From Salvelinus alpinus (taxonomy: Eukaryota > Chordata > Actinopteri > Salmoniformes > Salmonidae), in NCBI RefSeq assembly GCF_045679555.1, contig NC_092092.1, positions 23,054,969 to 23,118,968 on the forward strand: a stretch of 64,000 nt of DNA. Reading direction: 5' to 3'. Below are positions 32,526-64,000 of the stretch, one piece after another (the first letter of the stretch is position 1; the number at the start of each line of letters is the position of its first letter). The notes beneath the pieces are model-generated. The model did no database searches. It had not been told where the DNA came from and saw only the letters and a list, made by a program, of their open reading frames with translations. The translations under genes were made by a program, and so were the position numbers.

Positions 32526-34209
32526 ACTGCTGTTTTCAGACCCATAAAGCATATAGAGCGCCAATACCACGGTACCACTCGTGCACCCGCCTCCACCCGT
32601 AGCTGTTAATGGACAAACTGAGACTGCATGCAAGTAAGTTGGCTAGTCAGGCAGCCCAATGCCCATTGGGTCCTTTTATAGTTAGTAAAAAGCCAACACA
32701 TTTTGTGAATGTTTTTCATTCAATTCAGCCTCCACTCTGCATTAGTGATCAAGACTGCTGAAATACATTTTAATATGTAATCTAGAAATTTTGGACACCA
32801 TTTGTTAGTAATTTCCATACTAAAACGCAGTGGAAGATTACAAGATGTTAAAGTGTAATGACAGTAGCAAAAAAATAACAACAAATGCCTTTCTGTAGGC
32901 CTATCGTGCACTCTGACAATTGAAAGTCTAAAGTTGGGACCTGAAGATGTATGATTGAGACAGTCAAGGAAATGAACTTTGCTGACCTCAGGGCTTCATT
33001 ATTCGCTATTAATAAAAAAAAAAATACAATAAGGTGCTATCAAAATACTGTAAAAAATTATAGATAATATTGAAATATAAATATTTAAAATGTGCTCAAT
33101 CAATGGTCAGTAGAAAAGTTGCCAAGACTAATATTAAGGGTAGTTGGTAAAATTAAATCTAGTTCCAGAGTGGTGTATTTGACATTGTACTAATAATATG
33201 TAAATAGCTCATGTAAGCTGGACCAAACTTCCTAACGTATCGGATTAATTCAAACTATGTACAACACACAAACTGCAATGTATGACTGCTCTGGGAATGT
33301 TGTAGAAACTGCTTCTTGTCCTGTCTGTGTTTTTCATCGGTGGAGGAAAAGTGATTGCTGTATCGTGCGTGTTTGTTATTTCTCCTCATTGAGTGTGTAT
33401 GTAGCCTATTGTAAACCTTCCCTCTGTGATCTTCATGTTAACAGTACACCACCCTGATGACGGACTTCGTGAATCGTATGTTTACCACCTCTGTGTTTAC
33501 ACCATGTTGCACATCTAATAAATGTTCACGATTTTATACACCACCAGTGTCAAGAGTTTATGTAGGCCTTAAAGGTTTACAAAGGCTCCCTTAACATTAT
33601 ACACCTTCTAAATAGTGACCAATATGGGCATATCACACTAGCACCCCCTGTGGGCTAGGAGTATGGTGCATGTCTAATGTGCTGTACTGTAGGTAGTAGT
33701 GGGTGACAGATGGTCTGTTTAAGGCTGCTGAGTCATCAACTAATGTCTGTTACATTACCCTGGGATGTGATGAGCATTACACATTAAGTACAAACCCTTT
33801 AGTTCCCACTGGCCATGTACATGCAAGGAGCTGGACCTTAATTCCATACACACAACCATTTGATCTATACTGCTCCCGTTGCATGGAAATCGAAACGGAT
33901 CCATTAAGTGGCATTATTTTTTTGCACGCGGGAGAGCTAGAGAGGAGTGTGCGCTTGTACACACACGACTTAACAAGTATGCTGTCCAGAATGGGCAGAT
34001 TGGAAATCAGACACTGGATCTCTTTGTTAGAGGCTATTTCTGTTCCATGACAAAACTGGCCTCTTTTCCCCTGAGAATGACTGCATAGCAATGACAGCAA
34101 GCAGGTCAGGAAAACTGATTTGAGTTGTTTGGTAACAGCCATCATTAAAATCCAAGCTTTATTCCTCATTGCATTCCTTGAAGACTCTTAATTAGCAAAG
34201 AAAGTCCAC
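32526..34209. other. Intergenic, no gene recognised
   Basis: AT-rich. An AATAAA at 33517-33522 follows a run that looks like the end of a transcript on the plus strand, possibly a distal PGBD5 polyadenylation site. The 115- and 130-codon frames at 33703-34169 show no domain. Confidence 0.35.
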
Positions 34210-37131
34210 ACCTCTTATATAAATGCATTTATTTAAGTTAATCATTTTTCCTCATTTAGTTGAATTTGCCATAACTATAAAACAATGAATTACAAGCGCT
34301 GTACAGTAGACCAACTCACTAGTAACTGCTGTTGCTTACAGTATGTACATAGACAAACGTACTGTATATACAAAGATATACACTTAAATGTTACCTCCAT
34401 GCTGCCTCCCTTGCCACTGATTTGAATCAATCAACCCAATTTTCCTACAGCAAAAAAATAAACAAACCGTATTCAATATCCCAAATTACAATTTCTTGTG
34501 ATCATTAATTTGGTTTATTAGTCATTTAGTCAATGCACGTCCCTCACCTAAACTTGAATCACAAATTGTATTGACAATGCAAATCAAATAAGTAAATAAC
34601 TTTGGCACATTGTGCTATGTAAACATTTCATCCAATTAAAATGTGGCTGTAATTCTAAGATTATTTTTCTCCGTAATTCCTAAAGTGAACAGCAAACTTC
34701 ATTTTCACACAAGTCTTACTAAAAAGGCTTTATTCAATACTTGAACAACCGTTGCCACCATGTAGACAATGTTCACACAAGCAATCCCATTTAGTACTGT
34801 AGGCCTCCCTCTAACCATCTGAACTTTCACATTTGAATTGTTACAATTGACATGATCTCTGAAATTGTTACAATTTCAACAGTGACGTGATGGCAGACAG
34901 AGCTCATACCATGTGCAACTTGTCATAATCCTACTAACCTCTCTCACATGGGAGGTTACAACACCCAATTCTCATGATCCCATAGTCCTGCTCACTCTGA
35001 ACTGCAGATACTGCAGGTAAAATATGGGATGTTACCTCTATCCCCTGCTCCACATCTCTTACTGTGGGATACCTCATCTCTTTGGCATTTTTGAAATGCA
35101 ATACCTCCACACAAGTTAGAGATGGGAGCTGTTGCATCTGTTTTGTCGTTGTGATGCTTGTTTCTATACTGATGGTGGTTGGAGTCTCCCTATGTATACG
35201 AAAGTTTGACCAGAATGGTGTAGAACAAAGGGATATATGCATATATAATGAGGGCTCACAAAATACAGACAGCAAATATTACTGAATAATTAGTAATTTG
35301 CTATTCTAGAATAAATTAATCTATTGAAATTGGGGGCATCCCAACCGAGACAAACAATGCCATGTCAATGGATGAATCTTTGCTTTCGTAAGTCGTTATA
35401 GGCTCCTTTGGCCATCACATTAGCGGTGGTTTCTGCTGCCCCTCAGAAACTAACAGTAACGTTTAAAGTACCACATAAATCACAAGCTAATGTAATAACC
35501 CAATCAGAATAGACCCGAAGCAGATGCGAGCTAAATGCACAACAATGATACTGAAATAAGAACATCTTATTGCTTTTCTCCCTTGAGTCCAGTTAACTAT
35601 AGCCGAATGACCTGCCCTCCTTCAAGAAACCTGTTCACTAGTGCACAAAAACACATTCCCCTTTACAGTATGATGGATATCAAAAAAGGCAAAGACATCA
35701 TTCACAAAGCATGCGTGCAATGTCGAGACAAACAAAAGGACAGGGGAAAAAAGACGCTCAAGTATTGGTACAACATGCAACACAAGGCCCTCCCATGTAA
35801 ATGCTGTCTTTGTCGTTTACCTCAGATGAAGTGTACTTTTCTAAAATGGCAAATCACAAATAGTGACAATAAGGACTCCAATGTATACATACACTGTGTG
35901 TGAGAACATTTCAAGAACACTTATAGAACTTCTAAGAATGGAAATGATGGTTCCAACATTACCCTGTAATAAACTATTTACTCATTTGTATGAGGTTGTT
36001 ACCATGGTAACACACACTGAAAAGGGAGAAGGAAAAGAAAATTGGTACAGTAAATAGATACGTTTTTACTCACAAGAGCACAGTCAAGCAACGAGTATAA
36101 AGAAATATCAGTTCAATTTACTGTGTAACTTAGTTGATTATTCTACAGTATAATTGAACAAAAAATTATTAAATGTCTGTTACAAATAAATCAATAAACA
36201 TGGACACTACTGCTTTTGCAAAGGAAAAAATACATGAATGAAATATATATATATTTTTAATGTTTTCCATTCAATTGTGATGGGAAAAAGAATGAAGAGT
36301 CGTAGCAACAAGTGCTACAATCTGATGACCCAGCAGCGATACATCCACACCCTCGACAACTCCTGGCCCCAAAAGTATCCATGAGAGACCCGCGAAGAGC
36401 ACCCTTCTGATCAGACGACGCACCTTTTTACAACACGTGTGACAGGAGCAGGATGAAAATTCTGTATAATTGTAGAAGAAAAAGACTGATTTTGTTCTCT
36501 CCATCTCTTTACTGTTCACTCTGTCAGAACAGCCCACCAATCAGTAGAGAAGTGTTTCAGTGAATGAAAGGAACAGTGCGTAGAGTCCTTTCCTTCTACC
36601 AGCAGGACTTTTAAGGGGCCAACCCCAACCCCAACTGAAACCATACCAAAACCATCAGCTTTCTTCCTGGGCCGTCTCGGTCTAGTCAGGGAACCTCTAT
36701 GGAATACGTCTTTTACATTCAACAAAGATAGATTACTTGAGAGAGAAAAAGGACAACAAAATAAGTCGCATCCATTTCAGAAACGCAGTGAACTTCAGTG
36801 GAAAGAGAAATTTTAAAGGAACACGTAAAAAAAATAATTAAAACATCCAGAAAGTTAATTCCATTTCACCTGCATTAAGAAGAATAACATTCACTTTCCA
36901 AAGAGCAGGACTAAAGATGAAACACTGAGGTATATAGTTGAATGGAAAGCATCATCATCCCACTTGGTCTGTAGTTTCATATCCTTCCCTCTGTGTGTTG
37001 TTGCCCCTCAGGGGGCCTCCGTCTGTCCGTCCATCTGTCCGTAGTTGTTGCTGGGTGGCTCTAGTCTATGTGGCTCCGGGGAGGAGAGCAGGAGGTGGTG
37101 GTGGAGGAGGTGGTGGGGATACTGTCTCTCT
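34210..37131 (-). other. Probable GALNT2 3' UTR
   Basis: AT-rich sequence downstream of the GALNT2 stop with no recognised transposon. On the minus strand an AATAAA occupies 34228-34233 and is followed by a GT-rich stretch (near 34200), the best-looking transcript end. An alternative AATAAA lies at 34729-34734. A CCACC-rich block immediately after the stop (37085-37125 on the plus strand is GGTGG-rich) could form structure. Small open frames inside (for example 35535-35903 plus) show no protein features. Confidence 0.45.
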
Positions 37132-58883
<21,752 letters not shown>

Positions 58884-59867
58884 CTGCAAACCAGAGTAGA
58901 GACACAGGAGATTAAATAAATATACAGTACAGCAGTGTTTTCCCTATATTCATTTAGCAGCAGTTGCCACCACCAAAAAATATGTAATTTTGCTTTTAAA
59001 TGGATAGTGCAATTTTGGCAATTAAGCACTTTTTCTAGTTACCAATAATCAGATGATCCATTTACAGTCGATATGCCAACGCTAGTTAGCAATGGCTTGC
59101 GAAACTACCTTAAAACTTCATTCAAACTGCAGACAGAGACATAAAAATGGTATCCATGAGTTCATCTGAGTAAATTGAAAAAGAGCTCAATTGCCAAAAT
59201 CTCACACTATCCCTTTAAGATCAGTGAGACAAGTTACAACTTATATTTGTAGCAAACAGAGTGAGCAGTGGCCCGAATGAAAGCCACGAGCGCACAGCCA
59301 CCGCTTGCTCATCATCTCCCTACAGTGCAGTGGCGCTCATCAGTTATATTTCAGATGGTGTCAACATAATTCAATTTTTGCATTTTGGATACTCTTTATA
59401 AAAAGACACCAGAAATAATTTTACAAAGAAAATTACAATCTCCCGCTACCTTTGCCACCCCTGCTGAAAAAACTCATAGGGGAAACACTGGTACAGTGGA
59501 CAACAGCACAGTAAATTAAGATATTCTAACCTCTTTCCCCCTTACTGGGCAAAAAACAGCTGCTAGCACTTCATCAAGTGACCATCGTGTTTAGTTTTCA
59601 CATTCCAGAGCTTAAAGATGATTTGAGAGCCATTACCAAACTGTAATAAGAGCCTGCATTACAAACTCCGTGTCTCTTTCTCTCCCTCTTGCAGGAGCGC
59701 ACACTCACACAAGCCTAGTCAGATTATTACACATAAAAAAATATATACATTTTAAAACATCCATATTTAATTGTAATGCTTGTCACAACAACGTATGAAA
59801 ACAAAATGTCCCCACATACACACTGGATATCAATGCGGCTAAATACTAATGCAGCTGTTATGTGATT
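58884..59867. other. GALNT2 upstream intron, nothing recognised
   Basis: I looked here for the missing stem exon (an acidic and Lys-rich segment on the minus strand) and did not find it. Confidence 0.35.
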
Positions 59868-60098
59868 TTTTTTATTTAACCTTTATCTAACTAGGCAAGT
59901 CGGTTAAGCACAAATTCTTATTCAAAATGATGGCCCACCCCGGCTAAACCCTAACAACGCTGGGCCAATTGTGCGCCACCCTATGGCACTTACAATCCCG
60001 GCCGGTTGTGATACAGCCTGGAATCGAACCAGGGTCTGTAGTGATGCCTCTAGCACTGAGATGCAGTGCCTTAGACCGTTGCGCCACTCGGGAGCCCA
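59868..60098 (-). mobile_element. tRNA-derived SINE (tRNA-Leu-like head)
   Basis: On the minus strand it starts GGGCTCCCGAGTGGCGCAAC, with A box GAGTGGCGCAACGGTCTAAG and B box GGTTCGATTCC, and ends with AACCGACTTGCCTAGTTAGA and an A-rich tail. The head is SINE-like and not a functional tRNA, because it runs straight into the SINE body. Confidence 0.85.
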
Positions 60099-61698
60099 AT
60101 GAATGAAGCCTCTAAAACATGTGAGCATTTGATTACATTGTCTCTCAGACAGGGTGGGGGCACGGAGACAAAAAAGACCATGAGCAATTCATCTCATGGA
60201 GCTCTGGCAGCCTGTTTCCGCATGATAATTAGGAGGGTATGAGAATAATCTGTCACTGATGCTAATTGTTTCACAGAAATGTAATGGTGAATTGCATGCC
60301 GGGGGCATTATAACTAGCTAAGCTTAAAAAGGGAAAGCAGATGACCTTGTCATTTCCATGATTAACATGAGCAACAGATGACTATTTATGAAATTAATGT
60401 TGCAATCTATTAAATGGTTCAGTCTCAGGTCATCATGTTCTGGAGCTTGATCTAAATAGATGGGCAGTAGAACGAGAATCTCTTTTGTCATCAGTTTTTT
60501 TGACATCAAATATCTTCACGTACATAACCCTCATTACGTTATTAGGGCATATGTTAATTTTGCTAATAACAGCAGTTAAGTCTGTATGGTCTGGTGGTAA
60601 TAATGTACTAGACTTGTAAAGAGGAAATCAAATCCTCCACGCCCACTGCCATTCCTGAAGACCCATTATAGGCTGCAGTATATTCCAAAACATAAGGTAT
60701 ATAACAATCCCTTATAAAGTATCTTTACCTTATCAGACCTAGGAACTGGTTCCTGTCCAGATCTGTGATCCTGCCCTCAGATACCAGTTAAGAACAGGTT
60801 GTCTCTCCTTTATTGCATTTCCTTTGATGTGAAAGTTCAACAGTTCATCCATCCATCTCTCCTCGGCTGCAACATTCCTCCTTTGGCTGTGTTTACTTGA
60901 CAAAAAGCTTTTAAACATGTCACTAAGGTTGAAAGATGTTTAAAAAGTTGCTCTTGGGTAATAGGAATCTATTCATATATAATAGCAATCTGAACAGGAT
61001 CTCAGAGTCATGTCTACTGGTAACTGGCCTACACCACAATACCACATAAAGTAAAAGTGGAATTATATTTTTAGAAATTAAAAGCTGAAATGTCTTGAGT
61101 CAATAAATATTCAACCCCTTTGTTATGGGAAGCCTAAAAATGTTGCTTAACAAGTCATATAATAAGTTGCATGGACTGTGCGCAATAAGTGTTTTTATGA
61201 CTACCTCATCTCCGTACCCCACACATCTCTGTACCCCTCAGCAGAGCTTTGAAACACAGATTCAACTACAAAGACCAGGGTGGTTTTCCAATGCCTCGCA
61301 AAGAAGGGCACCTATTGGTAGATGCGTAAAAAAATAAATAGACACTGAATATCCCTTTAAGCATGGAAAAGTTATTAATAACACTTTGGATGGTGTATCA
61401 ATACACCCAGTCACTACAAGATACAGGAGCGCTTCCTAACTCAGTTGCCGGATAGGAAGGAAACTGCTCAGGAATTTTACCATGAGGAGGTGGCTTTTAA
61501 ACAGTTGCAGAGTTTAATGGATGTAATGGGCAAAAACTGAGGATGGATCAACATTGTAGTTACTCCATAATACTAACCTAAATGGGAGTGAAAAGATGGA
61601 AGCCTGTACAGAATAAAACTGTTCTAAAACATGAATCCTGTTTGCAATAAGGCACTAAAGTAAAACTGCAAAAAATGTGGCAAAGAAATTAACTTTAT
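60099..61698. other. GALNT2 upstream intron
   Basis: Contains traces near 61050-61620 of a decayed repeat (AGTCAATAAATATTCAACCC, AAGATACAGGAGCGCTTCCT), not classified. No exon recognised. Confidence 0.35.
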
Positions 61699-61975
61699 GT
61701 CCTTGTCACGGACGTGTGGAAAGACGGACCAAAGCGCAGCGTAATTTGAGTTCCACATATTTTTAATCCAACGTGAAACTACAAAAAACAATATATCAAC
61801 AACGAAACGTGAAAGTAGTGGTGCCACATGCACATACACAAAACAATATCCCACAAAGCAGGTGGGAGAAAGGGCTTCCTAAATATGATCCCCAATTAGA
61901 GGCAACGATTACCAGCTGCCTCTAATTGGGAACCATACAACCCAGCCACATAGAAAACCATTGACTAGAACACCC

Positions 61976-62566
61976 CTAGTCACGCTCTGACCTAAACACC
62001 ATAGAGAACCGAGGGCTCTCTATGGCCAGGGCGTGACGGTACCCCCCCCGCCCCCGAAATGTGCGGACTCCGGCCGCAAATCCTGAAACCAAATGGGGAG
62101 GGTGCCCACGGATCCGGCCATGGAGCTGGGTTGGACACCGGCGCCGAGGAAGGCTCCGGCCATGGAGCTGGGTTGGACGCCGTGCCTGGACTGGGCACCG
62201 GCGCAGAGGAAGGCTCCGGCCTACGAGCGGGACTGGACACCGTGCCTGGACTGGGCACCGGCGCAGAGGAAGGCTCCAGCCTTGGAGCGGGACTGGGGAG
62301 GCGCGCACTGGAGGCCTGATGCGTGTAGCCAGCACAGGTGGCACCGGACTGGTGACACGCACTTCTGGAAGAGTGCGGGGAGCTGGCACAGGACGTACCG
62401 GACTGGGGAGGCGCACTGAAGGCCTGGTGTGTGGAGCCGGCACAGCCGGTACCGGGCTGAGAAGGCGCTCTTCAGCGCGCCTGCGCTGCAGCATACTCCT
62501 CGCCAAAACCTCTCTCCGGTATCCCTCGTTGAACTCCTCCAGAGTTTGCCATTCGGGCTCGTGCAC
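61976..62566 (-). pseudogene. Proline/arginine-rich frame inside the LTR element (Gag-like or remnant)
   Basis: The frame reads MHEPEWQTLEEFNEGYRREV then long Pro/Arg/Ser-rich text with SPVPAVPAP and RSLPLRRCPVQARCP repeats, running into the LTR. It could be a leftover of gag or a spacer frame; no capsid or zinc-knuckle motif is seen. The plus-strand frame over the same stretch (62061-62777) is its antisense shadow. Confidence 0.45.
62133..62300. repeat. 60-bp GC-rich tandem repeat in LTR element
   Basis: The stretch around GGGCACCGGCGCAGAGGAAG recurs at 60-bp spacing (about 62189 and 62249), with a partial earlier copy near 62140. The unit is a multiple of three, so the frame is kept through the repeat. 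Confidence 0.75.
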
Positions 62567-63254
62567 TCTCCGCTGCCCCGCCGACCACCCCTCGTGCCCC
62601 CCCCCAAAAAAATATTGGGGTTTCCGTGGCCGCGGTCCCCGGCATCGTCACTGTCCTTCCACCTTCCAAGGAAGGGTCTCACATCCTCCCATGATTTCCT
62701 CCCATGTCCAAAACTCCTTTACCTCATTTACACGCTGCTTGGTCCTGCGTTGGTGGGATATTCTGTCACGTTCTTAAAAAGGACGGGACCAAGGTTCAGC
62801 GTGTGTTGAGTTCCACATCTATATTTGCAGTGAAACTTCTCAAAAGAACTATAAACAAGCAACGAAACATAACCTCAGTGGTGCTACAAGCACAAACACA
62901 AATAATATCCCACAAACACAGGTGGGCAAAATGGCTACCTAAATATGATCCCCAATTAGAGGCAACGATTACCAGCTGCCTCTAATTGGGAACCATACAA
63001 ACCAGCCACATAGAAAATAAATGACTAGAACACCCCCCTAGTCACGCTCTGACCTACACACCATAGAGAACCAAGGGCTCTCTATGGTCAGGGCGTGACA
63101 GTCCTGAATGCAAAAAGTTACGTTTGTAGCATGTTATGGGTATGCTTGTTATCGGCAAGGGAGTTTTTCTTTTCTATTAATATAAATGGAATAGAGCTAA
63201 GCACAGGCAAAATCCTACAGGAAAACTTGGTGTTCAGTCGGCATTCCAACATCT

Positions 63255-63718
63255 TTTTTTTTTTTTTTTTTTTTATCCCCTTTTCTCCCCAATTTTCGTG
63301 GTATCCAATCGCTAGTAATTACTATCTTGTCTCATCGCTACAACTCCCGTACGGGCTCGGGAGAGACGAAGGTCGAAAGCCATGCGTCCTCCGAAGCACA
63401 ACCCAACCAAGCCGCACTGCTTCTTAACACAGCGCGCCTCCAACCCGGAAGCCAGCCGCACCAATGTGTCGGAGGAAACACTGTGCACCTGGCCCCCTTG
63501 GTTAGCGCGCACTGCGCCCGGCCCGCCACAGGAGTCGCTGGAGCGCGATGAGACAAGGATATCCCTACCGGCCAAACCCTCCCTAACCCGGACGACGCTA
63601 GCCCAATTGTGCGTCGCTCCACGGACCTCCCGGTCGCGGCCGGCTGCGACAGAGCCTGGGCGCGAACCCAGAGACTCTGGTGGCGCAGCTAGACCACTGC
63701 GCCACCCGGGAGGCCCCT
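63255..63718 (-). mobile_element. Long tRNA-derived SINE with 14-bp target duplication
   Basis: Perfect flanks GCATTCCAACATCT at 63241-63254 and 63719-63732. On the minus strand it begins GGGGCCTCCCGGGTGGCGCA, with a B box (GGGTTCGCGCCC), has a body of about 400 bp containing GTGTTTCCTCCGACACATTG, and ends with GGGGAGAAAAGGGGATAAAA and an A run (T run 63255-63274 on plus). The unbroken duplication and poly(A) suggest a young insertion. Confidence 0.9.
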
Positions 63719-63732
63719 GCATTCCAACATCT

Positions 63733-64000
63733 CAAGCTCTTCATTCAAAGACTCATTCATGGACACTCTTACTGACAGTTGTGGCTGCTTTGTATGATGT
63801 AGTGTGGTCTCTACCTTCTTGACCTTTGTGCTGTTGATTTTGCCCAATAATGTTGGTACCATGTTTTTGTGCTGCTACCATGTTGTGTTGCTACCATGTT
63901 GTTATGTTGTGTAGTTACCATTGCTGTGTTGTCATGTTCTGCTGCCTTATGTTGTTGCCTTAGGTCTCTCTTTATGTAGTGTTGTGTCTCTCTTGTTGTG
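63733..64000. other. Intron end of window
   Basis: TGTTG-rich low-complexity sequence at 63850-63970 (repeated CCATGTTG/TGTTGT). No gene recognised. Confidence 0.5.

Larger units (their letters stand above)
61704..63100 (-). mobile_element. Short LTR retrotransposon (Gypsy-like, non-autonomous)
   Basis: Two direct LTRs, 61704-62038 and 62764-63100, about 335 bp each, beginning TGTCACG and ending GTGACG or GTGACA. A perfect 5-bp duplication GTCCT flanks the whole (61699-61703, 63101-63105). A G-rich polypurine tract on the minus strand lies directly inside the left LTR (62039-62057), so the element runs on the minus strand. The interior is only 725 bp and has no protease, reverse transcriptase or integrase. 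The LTRs share long identical runs such as GATCCCCAATTAGAGGCAAC. Confidence 0.88.

Noticed and set aside
33703..34169. 115- and 130-codon frames on opposite strands
   Set aside because: They overlap each other and show no domain, promoter or conserved features.
35535..35903. 122-codon plus-strand frame with Cys-rich end
   Set aside because: Opposite to the likely GALNT2 3' UTR; the Cys spacing fits no zinc finger I know; probably chance.
59990..60098. tRNA gene (Leu-like) on the minus strand
   Set aside because: A and B boxes are present but the sequence runs into a SINE body and A-rich tail; it is a SINE head. The same applies to 5236-5310, 13646-13712, 32265-32330 and 63640-63718.
62583..62620. 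C-run and A-run as a possible gap-edge or assembly artefact
   Set aside because: Homopolymers here fall inside the LTR element and occur in related salmonid copies as I recall; no sign of misassembly.
62061..62777. 238-codon plus-strand frame, Gly/Arg-rich
   Set aside because: It is antisense to the LTR element interior, with a 60-bp tandem repeat keeping frames open; no domain.
58884..64000. Missing GALNT2 stem or membrane-anchor exon
   Set aside because: I scanned the minus strand for an acidic/Lys-rich stem exon and a Leu-rich anchor exon and found no convincing candidate; they are probably outside the window.

Overview
This window is vertebrate, almost certainly salmonid, nuclear DNA. 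It carries two genes split into many short exons with GT-AG introns. Between and inside them lies a dense layer of mobile elements typical of trout and salmon genomes: several Tc1/mariner families (one of the Sleeping Beauty lineage), hAT elements and MITEs, tRNA-derived SINEs, non-LTR retrotransposon pieces and a short LTR element. I see no prokaryotic gene, CRISPR array or operon. Most longer open frames not listed here are antisense or chance frames inside transposons and microsatellites.

Positions 1-25890, plus strand: six consecutive coding exons of PGBD5, a domesticated piggyBac-type transposase expressed mainly in brain. Exon phases join perfectly from 2922 to the TGA at 25888-25890. 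The first exon lies before the window. Its introns hold at least five hAT-type elements (3412-4379, 6112-7581, 11876-13845, 16532-16741, 21586-22687), most with recognisable 8-bp target duplications, plus Tc1 copies at 6225-7258, 13859-15464 and 18329-19742.

Positions 25891-37131: the region between the two 3' ends. It contains a Tc1 element (26483-27949), a 5'-truncated LINE with a 412-codon reverse-transcriptase frame (29860-31248), a SINE (32265-32525) and the likely GALNT2 3' UTR (about 34210-37131).

Positions 37132-58883, minus strand: fourteen coding exons of GALNT2, the Golgi polypeptide N-acetylgalactosaminyltransferase 2. They run from the end of the stem through the catalytic domain to the ricin-type lectin domain and stop codon. 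All phases agree. The cytoplasmic tail, membrane anchor and first stem exons should lie beyond 64000. The 12.6-kb intron at 46077-58729 is a transposon nest: a LINE endonuclease frame is cut in two (47590-48102 and 51757-51990) by TA-repeat expansions and two Tc1 elements, followed by a large unclassified salmonid repeat (52225-54077) and a 29-bp minisatellite (54592-54994).

Positions 58884-64000: intron with SINEs at 59868-60098 and 63255-63718, and a compact LTR retrotransposon with a perfect 5-bp target duplication (61704-63100).

PGBD5 and GALNT2 lie tail to tail, the same arrangement as on human chromosome 1q42. This supports both gene calls independently of the protein matches. I did not find a convincing new biological system. 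The most informative unusual structures are the nested insertions and the unclassified repeat family.
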